From Streptomyces sp. NBC_01485 (GTDB taxonomy: Bacteria > Actinomycetota > Actinomycetes > Streptomycetales > Streptomycetaceae): a stretch of DNA of 64,000 bases. A program made the position numbers and the translations under genes. The stretch lies in contig NZ_CP109435.1 in the NCBI RefSeq assembly GCF_036227125.1, positions 8,618,001 to 8,682,000 of the forward strand, given 5' to 3'. The notes under the pieces were generated by a model. It made no database searches. It had not been told where the DNA came from and saw only the letters and a program-made list of their open reading frames with translations. How positions within the stretch are numbered: position 1 is the first letter of the stretch; each line of letters opens with the position of its first letter. This document shows, in pieces, positions 31,995 through 40,703 of the stretch.

Positions 31995-32690
31995 ATGGGG
32001 GACATACGCAGACGAGGGGCCGTCGTGCTCGGGGTCACCGGCCTTGTCGCGCCGCTGACACTCGCGTTGGGCGCGGCGCCGGCGCAGGCCGCGAGCTGTA
32101 CGACGCAGGCCGGGCCGTACCAGAAGCAGGTGGAGAAGTTCCTCGGCCGGCCCGTCGACGGCAGGCAGTCGACCGCCGACTGCAAGGCCGTCCAGGCCTT
32201 CCAGAACAAGCACGGCATCACGCCGAACATCGGCTACGCCGGGCCTGTCACCTGGGGTGTGATGGACCTCATGAACAAGCAGAAGGCGGTGGGCAACAAG
32301 CCCAACAAGGCCGGCGCCTGCCCGACCAACAAGGGCCGCATCGCCTGCGTCAACCTCACCCTCCAGCTCAGCTGGATCCAGGACGGCAGCAGGCTCGTCT
32401 ACGGGCCCGTCCCGGTCCGCACCGGCCGTGACGGGTACGAGACCCGCACCGGTCTGAAGAAGATCTACTGGCGGCACATCAACCACGTCTCGACGATCTA
32501 CAACGTGCCCATGCCCTACAGCCAGTTCTTCGACGGCGGCCAGGCCTTCCACTCGGTCGGTCTCAGCATGTGGAACCCGCCGGGTTCGCACGGCTGCGTC
32601 AACATGACCTCCACGACCGCCAAGAAGTACTGGTCGCTGCTGAAGAACGGCGACGACGTCTTCGTCTACGGCCGCAAGCCGGGCACCTGA
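31995..32690 (+). CDS. Secreted L,D-transpeptidase with peptidoglycan-binding domain
   Basis: The 231-residue protein has a signal peptide (cleavage near AQAASC, residue 33). A peptidoglycan-binding-1 type module follows (VEKFLGRPVDGRQSTADCKA to YAGPVTWGVMD, with a Cys pair), then a C-terminal YkuD catalytic domain. The catalytic motif is complete: FHSVGL ... PPGSHGCVNMT, with the histidine and the nucleophilic cysteine in SHGC. Such enzymes make 3-3 cross-links in peptidoglycan or attach proteins to it, outside the membrane. It stands alone as a single gene. Length is near the short end for the family but both domains appear whole. Confidence 0.92.
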   Translation: MGDIRRRGAVVLGVTGLVAPLTLALGAAPAQAASCTTQAGPYQKQVEKFLGRPVDGRQSTADCKAVQAFQNKHGITPNIGYAGPVTWGVMDLMNKQKAVGNKPNKAGACPTNKGRIACVNLTLQLSWIQDGSRLVYGPVPVRTGRDGYETRTGLKKIYWRHINHVSTIYNVPMPYSQFFDGGQAFHSVGLSMWNPPGSHGCVNMTSTTAKKYWSLLKNGDDVFVYGRKPGT

Positions 32691-32738
32691 CGGCACCCGT
32701 CCAGTGGGGGCCACGGAGGGATGAACCGGGCCATGGGG

Positions 32739-32772
32739 TTGACAGATCGACGTGATCAGTAACACGTCTGAT
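32739..32772 (+). promoter_or_regulatory. TTGACA element with two interleaved inverted repeats
   Basis: TTGACA (32739-32744) is followed by ACGTG/CACGT (32750-32754 and 32763-32767) and ATCAG/CTGAT (32755-32759 and 32768-32772). Each pair has an 8-bp spacer and the two are offset by 5 bp. They lie ahead of the small protein gene at 32835 and look like a promoter with an operator. Confidence 0.35.
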
Positions 32773-32834
32773 ATGTCCGGTTCGTTCGTGATGACTCACG
32801 TGGCCTTCACCTGGGACGCCGTAAGATTCACACC

Positions 32835-33005
32835 ATGTCCACCACTGTTGAATCCCTCTCCGAGCGATCAGCCGCGGAGGTCAACGAGGAGATCCGGGCC
32901 CTGTGGCTCCGGTCGGGCGGGACACTGAGTGTCGAGCAGCGCGAGGAATATCGGCGGCTCGTCCTGGAGTGGGCCGCCGCGCCCCAGCCGGTCGAAGCGG
33001 CCTGA
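32835..33005 (+). CDS. Small acidic conserved-looking protein (56 aa), function unknown
   Basis: The gene encodes MSTTVESLSERSAAEVNEEI through LEWAAAPQPVEAA, a 56-residue acidic, mostly helical protein without a signal peptide or membrane segment. It has strong Streptomyces codon bias (G/C in nearly all third positions), which supports it as real. There is no ribosome site, but TAAGAT (32822-32827) lies seven nt before the ATG as a good -10 element, so the message is probably leaderless. A clear terminator (33042-33066) follows. The sequence EEIRALWLRSGGTLSVEQRE could form a helix-turn-helix pair, but I do not recognise a family. Confidence 0.7.
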   Translation: MSTTVESLSERSAAEVNEEIRALWLRSGGTLSVEQREEYRRLVLEWAAAPQPVEAA

Positions 33006-33041
33006 CGGCTCCCGAGACCGCCGAACCTCCCCTACCGAAGC

Positions 33042-33066
33042 GGGCACCCTGACCGGGTGCCCTTTT
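33042..33066 (+). terminator. Intrinsic terminator after the 56-aa protein gene
   Basis: GGGCACCC (33042-33049) pairs with GGGTGCCC (33055-33062) around TGACC and is followed by TTTT. It has the full rho-independent form and lies 37 nt after the stop codon. Confidence 0.88.
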
Positions 33067-33127
33067 CGCTGTCCTGAGCTTGCTGTCCGCTGCCCGCTGT
33101 CCGGGGCCCGCTGCCCGGGGGCGGGTC

Positions 33128-34528
33128 CTAGCCCCACGTCGCCGAGTAGTGCCGCTGGTAGGCCTTGCGGTCCTGTTCGGCGCGGATGTACCGGGCCGCG
33201 ACGAAGGCGACCATGCTGCCCGCGATGACCAGCAGACCGGGGCCGATGTTCCGGGGGTCGGTGAGCCGGGAGGCGAGCGTCACACCGGCGCCGGTGCCCG
33301 TCACCGGGGTGGTCGAGCCCGGCCCGGCAGCGCCCGGGGAGAGCGCCGCCTGGCCCGAGGAGGCGGTCGGCTGGGGGGCGTTGGACGCCGTGGGATCGGT
33401 GCCCTGCTTGTTGGCGTCGGACGGCGCGGCCACGATCAGCGTCACGCCGAGCTGGGCCAGCGCCTTCGTCACCGGCTGGAAGAACGTCGTACCGCCCGTC
33501 TTGCAGTCGCCGCTGCCGCCCGAGGTGACACCGAGGGCGACGCCCTCGGAGAACATCGGGCCGCCGCTGTCGCCGGGCTCGGCGCACACGGTCGTCTCGA
33601 TGAGCCCGCCGACCGTGCCCTCCGGGTAGTTCACCGTCGCGTCCAGGCCGGTGACCTCGCCGTCGCGCAGGCCGGTGGTGCTGCCGCTGCGGAACACCCG
33701 CTGGCCGACGGCCGCGTCACCCGTGCCGGTGATCCGCACCCCGTTGCCGTTGCCGATCGCCACCACGTCGGCGCCGGTGCCCGCCTTGCCGCTCGTGTAC
33801 TGCACCAGCGAGAAGTCACTGCCGGGGAAGTTGGAGTTGACCGTCTGGCCGATCTGCTGCTTGGCCTGGTTGTCCGCGAACCAGGTAGACCCGGTGGGCC
33901 CGCAGTGCCCGGCGGTGAGGATGAAGTCGTTCGATCCGTTGGTCACGTTGAAGCCGGCCGAACAGCGTCCGCTCGTCGACAGGATCGGCTGCGCGCCGTT
34001 GACCCGGGTGGTGAACTTCCCGGTGGTGCGCTCCATGCGCACGAAGCTGCCGATGCCGGTGGCGGTCTTCGTCAACTGCGACCAGTCGGAGGCCGACACG
34101 GTGCTGTCCGCCTGCACGACCACCTGGTTCGTCCGGTAGTCCATCACCCATGCCGTGCCGGGCACCGTGGGCGCCGAACGCAGCGTCGCCGCAGCCGACT
34201 TGAGCTCGTTCATGCTGTGCGAGACGACCTTCGCCTCGGCGCCCGCCGACCGGACGGCGTCGGCCGTCTGCGCGTCGGTGACCGCCACGACCGGGTGTCC
34301 GTCCGCGTTGAGCCAGGTGCCCGCCGTGCGCGCGGTGCCGAGCTTCGCGACGAGAGCCGTCCCCGGATTGGTGACGACGTTCTTCGCCGTACTGCGTGGC
34401 CCCGCCGACGTGGCAGGTGGTTCGCTCGCCATGGCCGCCTGCGTGACCATGACCCCTCCCAGGAGGAGTCCGCCGACGGCCGCCAGCCGCGTCACTCGCC
34501 GGACGGTCCGTCGTCGTACGTGCCTCAT
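33128..34528 (-). CDS. Alpha-lytic/streptogrisin-type serine protease with C-terminal membrane anchor
   Basis: The 466-residue precursor has an arginine-rich signal peptide (MRHVRRRTVRRVTRL, cleavage near AAMASEP). A pro-region of about 140 residues follows (WVMDYRTNQVVVQADSTVS). The chymotrypsin-fold domain has the triad in LTAGHCG, GSDFSLVQY and CAEPGDSGGP, with disulfide cysteines beside His and Ser. After it come an Ala-Pro-Ser-rich linker (about residues 350-400) and one membrane helix, NIGPGLLVIAGSMVAFVAARY, with a short basic tail. Most streptogrisins are freely secreted; the helix suggests this one stays on the cell surface. The ATG at 34528 is divergent from the C-S lyase gene by 203 bp. 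Confidence 0.9.
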   Translation of the reverse strand: MRHVRRRTVRRVTRLAAVGGLLLGGVMVTQAAMASEPPATSAGPRSTAKNVVTNPGTALVAKLGTARTAGTWLNADGHPVVAVTDAQTADAVRSAGAEAKVVSHSMNELKSAAATLRSAPTVPGTAWVMDYRTNQVVVQADSTVSASDWSQLTKTATGIGSFVRMERTTGKFTTRVNGAQPILSTSGRCSAGFNVTNGSNDFILTAGHCGPTGSTWFADNQAKQQIGQTVNSNFPGSDFSLVQYTSGKAGTGADVVAIGNGNGVRITGTGDAAVGQRVFRSGSTTGLRDGEVTGLDATVNYPEGTVGGLIETTVCAEPGDSGGPMFSEGVALGVTSGGSGDCKTGGTTFFQPVTKALAQLGVTLIVAAPSDANKQGTDPTASNAPQPTASSGQAALSPGAAGPGSTTPVTGTGAGVTLASRLTDPRNIGPGLLVIAGSMVAFVAARYIRAEQDRKAYQRHYSATWG

Positions 34529-34731
34529 GCATGGCTCCCGAAACCCGAACGCGCGGCCTCAACACCGCGGGGCCCTCCGGTCATCGAGCGCCCTCACCGT
34601 CCATACGTGCCGCGGCCCGGCAGCGTTCAGCCCGGAAGTGATCACATCTGGCGGAGAGTCCGGCCCGGCGCGGTCGAGTTGTCGCGTTCGCATGATCCCA
34701 GGTCACGCCACGGCCCCCTATCTTGTGCCCC

Positions 34732-35910
34732 ATGACGCGCATCCCGCACGAGACGCCCCGCGAACCGAACCCCTTGCAGGCCCTCACCCTCGACCTGCTC
34801 CGCCGCCGTACGAGCATGAAATGGCGTACCCACCCGGCCGACGTGCTGCCGCTGTGGGTCGCGGAGATGGACGTACCCCTCGCCGAGCCGGTCGTCCGCG
34901 CGGTGACGGACGCCCTCGCGCTCGGCGACACCGGCTATCCGGCCGGTACGGCCTACGCCGAGGCGCTGGCCGGGTTCGCCGCCGAACGGTGGGGGTGGGA
35001 CGGGCTCGCCGTCGAGCGGACGGCGATCGTGCCCGACGTGATGCTGGGCGTCGTCGAGATGCTGAAGCTGGTGACCGGGCCCGGTGACGCGGTGGTCGTC
35101 AACCCGCCCGTGTACCCGCCGTTCTTCCTGTTCGTCGAGCACATGGACCGGCGGATCGTCGAGGCGCCGCTCGACGCCGGCGGACGGCTCGACCTCGACG
35201 TGCTGGAGGAGGCGTACCGGCGGGCGGTCGCGGGAGGCGGGCGCGCGGCGCACCTGCTGTGCAGCCCGCACAACCCCACCGGCACCGTGCACACGGCCCA
35301 GGAGCTGTCGGCGGTCGCCGCGCTCGCCGGGCGGTACGGCGTCCGGGTGGTCGCCGACGAGATCCACGCCCCGCTCGCCGCCCCCGGCGTCGACTTCGTG
35401 CCCTACCTCGCCGTCCCCGGCGCGGAGAGCGGCCTGTCGCTCATGTCGGCGTCCAAGGCGTGGAACCTGGCCGGGCTCAAGGCGGCCCTGGCCGTCGCGG
35501 GTCCTGCGGCAGGCGCGGACCTGGCCCTGTTGCCCGAGGAGGTGAGCCACGGGCCGAGTCACGTCGGCGTCCTCGCCCACACCGCCGCCCTGCGCGAGGG
35601 CACGGTCTGGCTGGACGCCCTGCTGGCCGGCCTGGACGACAACCGGCGCCTGCTCGCCGCCCTCCTGGCCGAGCATCTCCCCGGCGTCGGGTACCGGCCG
35701 GGCGAGGCGACCTACCTCGCCTGGCTCGACTGCCGGGCGCTGGGCCTCGGTGACGATCCGGCCTCGGTCTTCCTGGAGCGCGGCCGGGTGGCCCTCAGCT
35801 CCGGGCCGGACTTCGGCACGGGCGGCTCCGGGCACGTCCGTCTGAATCTGGCCACCTCGCCGGAGATCCTCACCGAGGGCGTACGACGGATGGCGGCGGC
35901 CATGTCTTGA
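34732..35910 (+). CDS. MalY/PatB-family C-S lyase (PLP-dependent aminotransferase fold)
   Basis: The 392-residue protein is a fold-type I PLP enzyme. DVLPLWVAEMDVPLAEPV is the hallmark opening of the MalY/PatB cystathionine beta-lyase group. The PLP site has CSPHNPTGTVH (Asn ring contact), VVADEIHAPLA (Asp to the pyridine nitrogen) and SASKAWNLAGLK (Schiff-base lysine near residue 240). SSGPDFGTGGSGHVRLN holds the carboxylate-binding arginine. It would cleave C-S bonds of cystathionine or S-conjugates, giving pyruvate, ammonia and a thiol. It could serve methionine synthesis or processing of mercapturate-type conjugates. ATG at 34732 is chosen over an in-frame TTG at 34723. Cytoplasmic, single gene. 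Confidence 0.9.
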   Translation: MTRIPHETPREPNPLQALTLDLLRRRTSMKWRTHPADVLPLWVAEMDVPLAEPVVRAVTDALALGDTGYPAGTAYAEALAGFAAERWGWDGLAVERTAIVPDVMLGVVEMLKLVTGPGDAVVVNPPVYPPFFLFVEHMDRRIVEAPLDAGGRLDLDVLEEAYRRAVAGGGRAAHLLCSPHNPTGTVHTAQELSAVAALAGRYGVRVVADEIHAPLAAPGVDFVPYLAVPGAESGLSLMSASKAWNLAGLKAALAVAGPAAGADLALLPEEVSHGPSHVGVLAHTAALREGTVWLDALLAGLDDNRRLLAALLAEHLPGVGYRPGEATYLAWLDCRALGLGDDPASVFLERGRVALSSGPDFGTGGSGHVRLNLATSPEILTEGVRRMAAAMS

Positions 35911-35957
35911 CATGGGGTGGAGACGATTCGTAGCTTGGGCGCTTCGATTTAGATTCG

Positions 35958-35970
35958 TGAAACATGTTCA
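35958..35970. promoter_or_regulatory. Short palindrome ahead of the dehydratase pseudogene
   Basis: TGAAACATGTTCA contains the perfect palindrome AACATGTT (35961-35968). It could be an operator for a local regulator. It overlaps the most upstream ATG (35964), which favours the start at 36000. Confidence 0.25.
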
Positions 35971-37253
35971 TGGATGTGACTGGAGGTGGTGGTCGGGGTA
36001 TGAGCGCCGACACCCGTATCCGCGAACTGATCGTCACGCCCATCGTGTTCTCCGACCCGCCGCTGCTCAACTCCAACGGCGTCCACGAGCCGCTCGCCCT
36101 GCGCGTGATTCTCCAACTCGTGCTGGAGGACGGCACGGTGGGGCTCGGTGAGTCGACGGGCGGCGCGGTGCGGCTGGAACGACTTGAGACCGCCGCGCGG
36201 ACCGTCGTAGGACTCGACGTCTTCGACGCCACCGCCGTCTCCGCCGCGATCGACGCGGCCCTGCTGCCGACCGTGCCCGGCTCCCACGAGCGCGGCTGGA
36301 CCGTCTCGGCCGTCGAGGTCGCCTGCCTGGACGCCCAGGGCAAGCTGCTGGAGCGGCCCGTCTGCGACCTGCTCGGCGGGCGGGTGCGCGACTCCGTTCC
36401 GTACGCCGCCTAAGTCTTCTACAAGTGGGCCGAACACCCCGCCCTCGACGGCCGCCCGGCCATCGGCGACGACTGGCCCGAGGCCCTCGACCCGGCCGGG
36501 ATCGTCGAGCAGGCCCGGCTGATGCAGGAGCGGTACGGGTTCCGCTCGTTCAAGCTCAAGGGCGGCGTCTTCCCGCCGGACGACGAGATCGCCGCGATCA
36601 GGGCGCTCGCGGAGGCCTTCCCCGGCCAGCCCCTGCGACTGGACCCCAACACGGCGTGGTCGGTGCGTACGTCGACGTACGTGGCCCGTCAACTCGACGG
36701 CGTACTCGAGTACCTGGAGGACCCGACCGCGACCGTCGAGGGCATGGCGGCGGTCGCGAAGGAGTCGCCGCTGCCGCTGGCCACCAACATGTGCGTGGTC
36801 GCCTGGGAGCACCTGAGGCCGGCGATCGGGCAGCAGGCGATCCAGGTGCTCCTCACCGACCACCACTACTGGGGCGGACTGCGCCGCACCCGTGAACTGG
36901 CCGCCGTCTGCGAGGCGTTCGGGATCGCCCTGTCCATGCACTCCAACTCGCACCTGGGCATCAGCCTCGCCGCCATGACCCATGTCGCCGCGGCCATCCC
37001 GAACCTCGACCACTCCTGCGACACGCACTACCCGTGGAACAGCGCCGACGACGTGATCGTCCCCGGCGTCCTGGAGGTGACGGACGGCGCGGTGAAGGTG
37101 CCGACCGGGCCGGGCCTCGGAGTCGAGCTGGACCACGACGCCCTCGACCGGCTGCACCGCCGCTACCTCGACTCGGGCATGCGCCGCCGCGACGACACCG
37201 GGTACATGCGGCGGATCCAGCCCGACTACGAGCTGCGGCTCCCGAGGTGGTGA
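35964..37253 (+). pseudogene. Glucarate-dehydratase-family enolase-superfamily gene with one premature TAA
   Basis: The frame is open from ATG 35964 (or the likelier 36000) to 37253 except for TAA at 36411-36413, after DSVPYAA. Sequence on both sides is collinear with glucarate dehydratases: YAA-stop-VFYKWAEHPALD follows directly in the same frame, where a tyrosine TAC is expected. All catalytic elements lie beyond the stop: FKLKGG (Lys-x-Lys), LRLDPNTAW, LEYLEDP, ATNMCV (metal ligands and Asn) and MHSNSHLGIS (catalytic His). The 150-residue N-terminal product would be only the capping domain and inactive. Either one base changed (TAC to TAA) or this is a sequencing error. The intact 429-aa enzyme would dehydrate glucarate to 5-keto-4-deoxyglucarate. 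Confidence 0.85.
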
Positions 37254-37279
37254 CCCGCGCGGCTGCCTACACTGCGGGC

Positions 37280-37690
37280 ATGGATGACGCGGGTATGGAC
37301 GACGCGGGTTTGGGTGACAAGGCGGTCGATCGGCTGGCGGCGGGCAAGTACCTGCTGATCACCAGCTATCGGAAGAACGGAACCGGGGTCGCCACCCCTG
37401 TGTGGGTGGTGCGCGACGGGGCCGCGCTCGGGGTCTGGTCGGCCGTCGAGTCGTGGAAGGTGAAGCGGATCCGGGCCCGCGGCGACGTCCTCGTCGGCCC
37501 CTGCGACGTGCGGGGCAGGCCGACGGGCGAGCAGATCCCGGCCACTGCCGAGATCTGCGACGCCGAGACCACCGCCCGCTACCGCACGCTGCTCGCCCGC
37601 AAGTACGGCATCGCCGGCCGCCTCAGCCTGCTCGGCAGCCGGCTGAGGCGGGGCCTGGACGGGACCGTCGGGATCCGCATCACCCTCTGA
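37280..37690 (+). CDS. PPOX-class F420-dependent oxidoreductase-like protein (split-barrel flavin fold)
   Basis: The 136-residue protein has the split-barrel pattern of the pyridoxamine-phosphate-oxidase-like family: KYLLITSYRKNGTGVATPVW, then VWSAVESWKVKRIRARGDVL and VGPCDVRGRPTGEQIPATAE, ending in a short basic tail. These features fit the Rv2061-type PPOX/F420 group that is widespread in Actinobacteria. The cofactor (F420 or FMN) is known for relatives, not shown here. The N-terminus carries a 15-bp tandem duplication (MDDAG twice), so the true start may be the second ATG at 37295. TACACT at 37268-37273 is a good -10 element placing transcription start at the ATG (leaderless). A perfect hairpin follows the stop. 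Confidence 0.85.
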   Translation: MDDAGMDDAGLGDKAVDRLAAGKYLLITSYRKNGTGVATPVWVVRDGAALGVWSAVESWKVKRIRARGDVLVGPCDVRGRPTGEQIPATAEICDAETTARYRTLLARKYGIAGRLSLLGSRLRRGLDGTVGIRITL

Positions 37691-37705
37691 GGCCTCTGAG
37701 TACGC

Positions 37706-37745
37706 GGAAGGGGGGCATGGACCGTGTGGTCCATGCCCCCCTTCC
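37706..37745. terminator. Perfect 18-bp bidirectional terminator
   Basis: The arm at 37706-37723 (GGAAGGGGGGCATGGACC) is perfectly complementary to 37728-37745 around GTGT. It lies between the convergent PPOX and hydrolase genes, 12-16 nt from each stop. Confidence 0.92.
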
Positions 37746-37756
37746 TGTCCTGCGTG

Positions 37757-40528
37757 CTACGGCGCGTCCAGGACCGTCCCCGTCAGGATCGGCTGGTCCG
37801 GTAGCGGCTCGGCGTGGTCGTCGGTCAGCGCGAGGCGTATCGACTCGGTCGGCTCCGTCACCTGGTCCGGCACCGTCGGCACGGTGAAGTCGATGCCGGT
37901 GGTGCCGGCCGGCACGTTCATCCAGACCCACAGGCCGGCCTGGGACAGCGGGCGCTCCGGGTCGGGCACCTCACGGGCGGAGTCCATCAGCCATTGCGGG
38001 TCCACGTCCTTGGTGGACAGTTCGGCGCCCTCGGTGACCGGGAGCACCAGGACCGGCTGCCAGAAGTCCACGTCGGCGGACTCGGACAGGGAGATCCGCC
38101 AGCTCAGCGCCCCGCCCTCGGTCACGCGGTCGGTGACGGGGGTCAGCGTGATCTTCGGCGCGGGGTCGTCGTTCTGCGCCGTGACGCCGCCCTTGTAGGA
38201 GCCGACGACCGCGCCGCGCACAGCCTTCACGAGGACGTTCTGCTCCTCGTCGTAGCCGAAGCGGGTGTCGCCCTTCACGTCGATCGGTACGTCGATCGGG
38301 GTGCGGCCGGGCCGGACCGGGACGACCTTCTCCGTGGCGTCGCCGGTCTCCGGGTCGACGACGTAGAAGCGGGCTGTGCCCTTGCCGCGGCCGGACACCT
38401 GGACGGGGACGTGGTAGGTGCGGGTGCCGGAGTCGCCCTCCTTGACCGTGATCCGGCCGATGTCGACGCGCGGCAGCGCCGCCGCCCGCACCGCCGGCGT
38501 GCCGGGGGCCCAGCCCCAGGCGTCCATGACCCATGCCTGCCCGGACCCCGAACGCGGGGTCAGTTCAAGGGACTTGACGTGCTTGAGGTCGAGCCGGGCG
38601 TGGGTGGCGGCGGTCAGCGGGACCCGCAGTTCGCGGGCCCAGTAGGAGGCGGTGCGCTTGGAGCCCGGCAGCCCGTCGACGGTGACCCGGCCGAGCTTGG
38701 CGCGGCGGCCGGCGGAGTCGGTGACGGACACGTCCAGCTTGGTGCCGGTGGTGTTCGGCGGTACGAACACGCGCAGTGCCAGGCTCTGGGCGCCGGAGAG
38801 GGAGACGGGAGCGGTGGAGGTGATCTTCGCCGGGGCGCCCGGCGCGGACCAGTTCAGCGCGACCGCGCTCTTGCCGGAGTCCTTCTCCAGGTCCCACCAG
38901 CCGAAGTGCGGGGACCTTCCCTCGGCGGTGTCGGCCAGACACGCCTTGGCCGGGTCGGGGTCCGCCCAGCACACCCGGCCGCCGGTCACCCGCACTCCGC
39001 CGTCGGGCAGGAAACCGCCCGTGCGACGGGCGCCGACCGCATGCGCGAGGACGCGGGCAGGGTCGGCGGAGGGAGCACGCCGTCCGGTGCCGTCGAGCAG
39101 CGGGCGCACCCGGTCGTCGCCGCCCACGAACAGCCGGGCCGCGGCGGCGATGTAGGTGGCGCCGGCCTGGTGCTGCTGGTCGGCGGTCAGCCGGGTCGCC
39201 GTGCCCACGGAGCACACCGGGTCGGGATGCTCCGGCTCCTCGGAGAAGTCGTCGAAGGAGGGCGCCACGGACTTGCCCGGCGTCCACTCGGTGTTGAAGA
39301 AGTTGTGGTTGGCGCCGACCACGTAGACCGCGCTGTGCAGGGCGCTGCCGTTGCTGATGCCGCGGGTGCCGTCGAGGTACGTCTCTCCCTCGAGGTCGGC
39401 GACGTCGCCGTCGCAGCCGGGCAGGATGGTCGTGGACGGGACGTCGGCGACCGGATTCTGGCCGAAGATCGTCGGTCCGACGAGGACGGTGCCACGGATC
39501 TTCCAGCGGACCGGGCCGTGGTAGCCGTCCTCGGCTGCGGGCGCCGGGTAAAGGCTGTCCAGCGCCGCGCGGTTGACGCCCTCGCCGCCGCGCGAGTGGC
39601 CGACCAGCAGGACGCGGGAGAGGTCGGCCTTCGCCGCGTCGGGCACCGCGGCCGGGGCGGTGGCCGGATGGGCGGCCCAGTCGGCCCACTTGGCGAGGTG
39701 CTGCCGCACCAGCGAGGAACGGGCCTGCGCGCCGCCGTCCGGGACGTCCCCGTCCTGGCCGTTGATGCCGTTCGCCGAGATCGACACCGTCACATAGCCC
39801 TGCGAGGCCAGGAGTTGCTGGTCCTTGAGGTAGCCCTTGTAGCTCGGGATCGACTTCATACCGGCGGGGCAGGGCCAGGAGATGTCGGGCTCGTCGCTGC
39901 CCGGCGTGTAGCAGGTGGTGTGCCGGCCGTGCAGGAACAGCGCGAGCGGCCGCTTGCCGGTAGCACCCTTGGGTGCGACGACCACGGCCTGCATCTCGAC
40001 CGGCTGGGCGAAGCCCGGCAACTTCACCGGGTCGAGGTCGTACTCGCCGCTGACCGTGCGGTACGCGCCCGGCTTGCCGGGGTCAACGGAGTTGGCGGGC
40101 GCCGGAGCCGGGGGCTGCTGGGCGGTGAGTGAACGCCGCTTGCCTGTGGCCGAGTTGTCGGCGGGAGCGTCCAAACGGCGGCCGCCCGCCTGCACTTGCA
40201 GATCCTTCAGGGGGGTGTCGCCGACCTTGTCGAGGGAGAGCCGGAACGTGCGGCCGTCCTTCCCCGCCTTCGGTACGCCGAGCAGCCGGTCGCCCGCGTG
40301 GAACTCCACGCGGGCGTCGCCGACGGGAACGGGCGTGGGCGACCGCCACACCAGCTCACGCGCGTCGCCATCCCCGCCGACCTGCCACCCCTGCGGCAGT
40401 CCGCTGTCGGTGGAGGCGGTCAACGGCCTTTTCTCGGAAGGTTGTTGGGCTTGTGCCAGTCCCGGTGTTCCCGCCAGGGCCGCGAGTGCGGCCACGGCGG
40501 TGACACCTATGCGCCGGGCACGGATCAA
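37757..40528 (-). CDS. Large secreted alpha/beta hydrolase with C-terminal beta domains
   Basis: The 923-residue protein starts at a TTG (40528) seven nt after AGGAG; another TTG at 40543 overlaps that ribosome site. A signal peptide (LIRARRIGVTAVAALAALAG, ending near AQAQ) is followed by a Pro-Ala-rich region. An alpha/beta hydrolase domain comes next: RPLALFLHGRHTTCYTPG near residue 195 for the oxyanion loop and VLLVGHSRGGEGVNRAAL for the nucleophile elbow. VVGANHNFFN is a likely histidine strand. Beyond about residue 560 are beta-sandwich modules, the last resembling Calx-beta repeats (VTEGGALSWRISLSESADV, PTESIRLALTDDH). It probably hydrolyses an ester or polymer outside the cell; substrate unknown. 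Confidence 0.8.
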   Translation of the reverse strand: MIRARRIGVTAVAALAALAGTPGLAQAQQPSEKRPLTASTDSGLPQGWQVGGDGDARELVWRSPTPVPVGDARVEFHAGDRLLGVPKAGKDGRTFRLSLDKVGDTPLKDLQVQAGGRRLDAPADNSATGKRRSLTAQQPPAPAPANSVDPGKPGAYRTVSGEYDLDPVKLPGFAQPVEMQAVVVAPKGATGKRPLALFLHGRHTTCYTPGSDEPDISWPCPAGMKSIPSYKGYLKDQQLLASQGYVTVSISANGINGQDGDVPDGGAQARSSLVRQHLAKWADWAAHPATAPAAVPDAAKADLSRVLLVGHSRGGEGVNRAALDSLYPAPAAEDGYHGPVRWKIRGTVLVGPTIFGQNPVADVPSTTILPGCDGDVADLEGETYLDGTRGISNGSALHSAVYVVGANHNFFNTEWTPGKSVAPSFDDFSEEPEHPDPVCSVGTATRLTADQQHQAGATYIAAAARLFVGGDDRVRPLLDGTGRRAPSADPARVLAHAVGARRTGGFLPDGGVRVTGGRVCWADPDPAKACLADTAEGRSPHFGWWDLEKDSGKSAVALNWSAPGAPAKITSTAPVSLSGAQSLALRVFVPPNTTGTKLDVSVTDSAGRRAKLGRVTVDGLPGSKRTASYWARELRVPLTAATHARLDLKHVKSLELTPRSGSGQAWVMDAWGWAPGTPAVRAAALPRVDIGRITVKEGDSGTRTYHVPVQVSGRGKGTARFYVVDPETGDATEKVVPVRPGRTPIDVPIDVKGDTRFGYDEEQNVLVKAVRGAVVGSYKGGVTAQNDDPAPKITLTPVTDRVTEGGALSWRISLSESADVDFWQPVLVLPVTEGAELSTKDVDPQWLMDSAREVPDPERPLSQAGLWVWMNVPAGTTGIDFTVPTVPDQVTEPTESIRLALTDDHAEPLPDQPILTGTVLDAP

Positions 40529-40703
40529 GGGTCCACTCCTCAACAGTCGGAGCGCGGGAGCCCCCTCCGTACCGGGAGCCCCTCACGTCCCGAAGGAAGC
40601 CGAACGGAACCTTTGGGTTGCCTGTGCCGGCGGACTCTGCCCGGGCAGGACAAGAAACCGGCCAGCCGGAGTGCCCGGGCCGCCCCGAGGAAAGGCCACC
40701 TGA

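Noticed and set aside
36414..37253. Separate downstream gene starting after the TAA of the dehydratase
   Set aside because: The sequence right after the stop continues the same family in the same frame with no start codon or ribosome site before the conserved VFYKWAEHP, so it is one broken gene.
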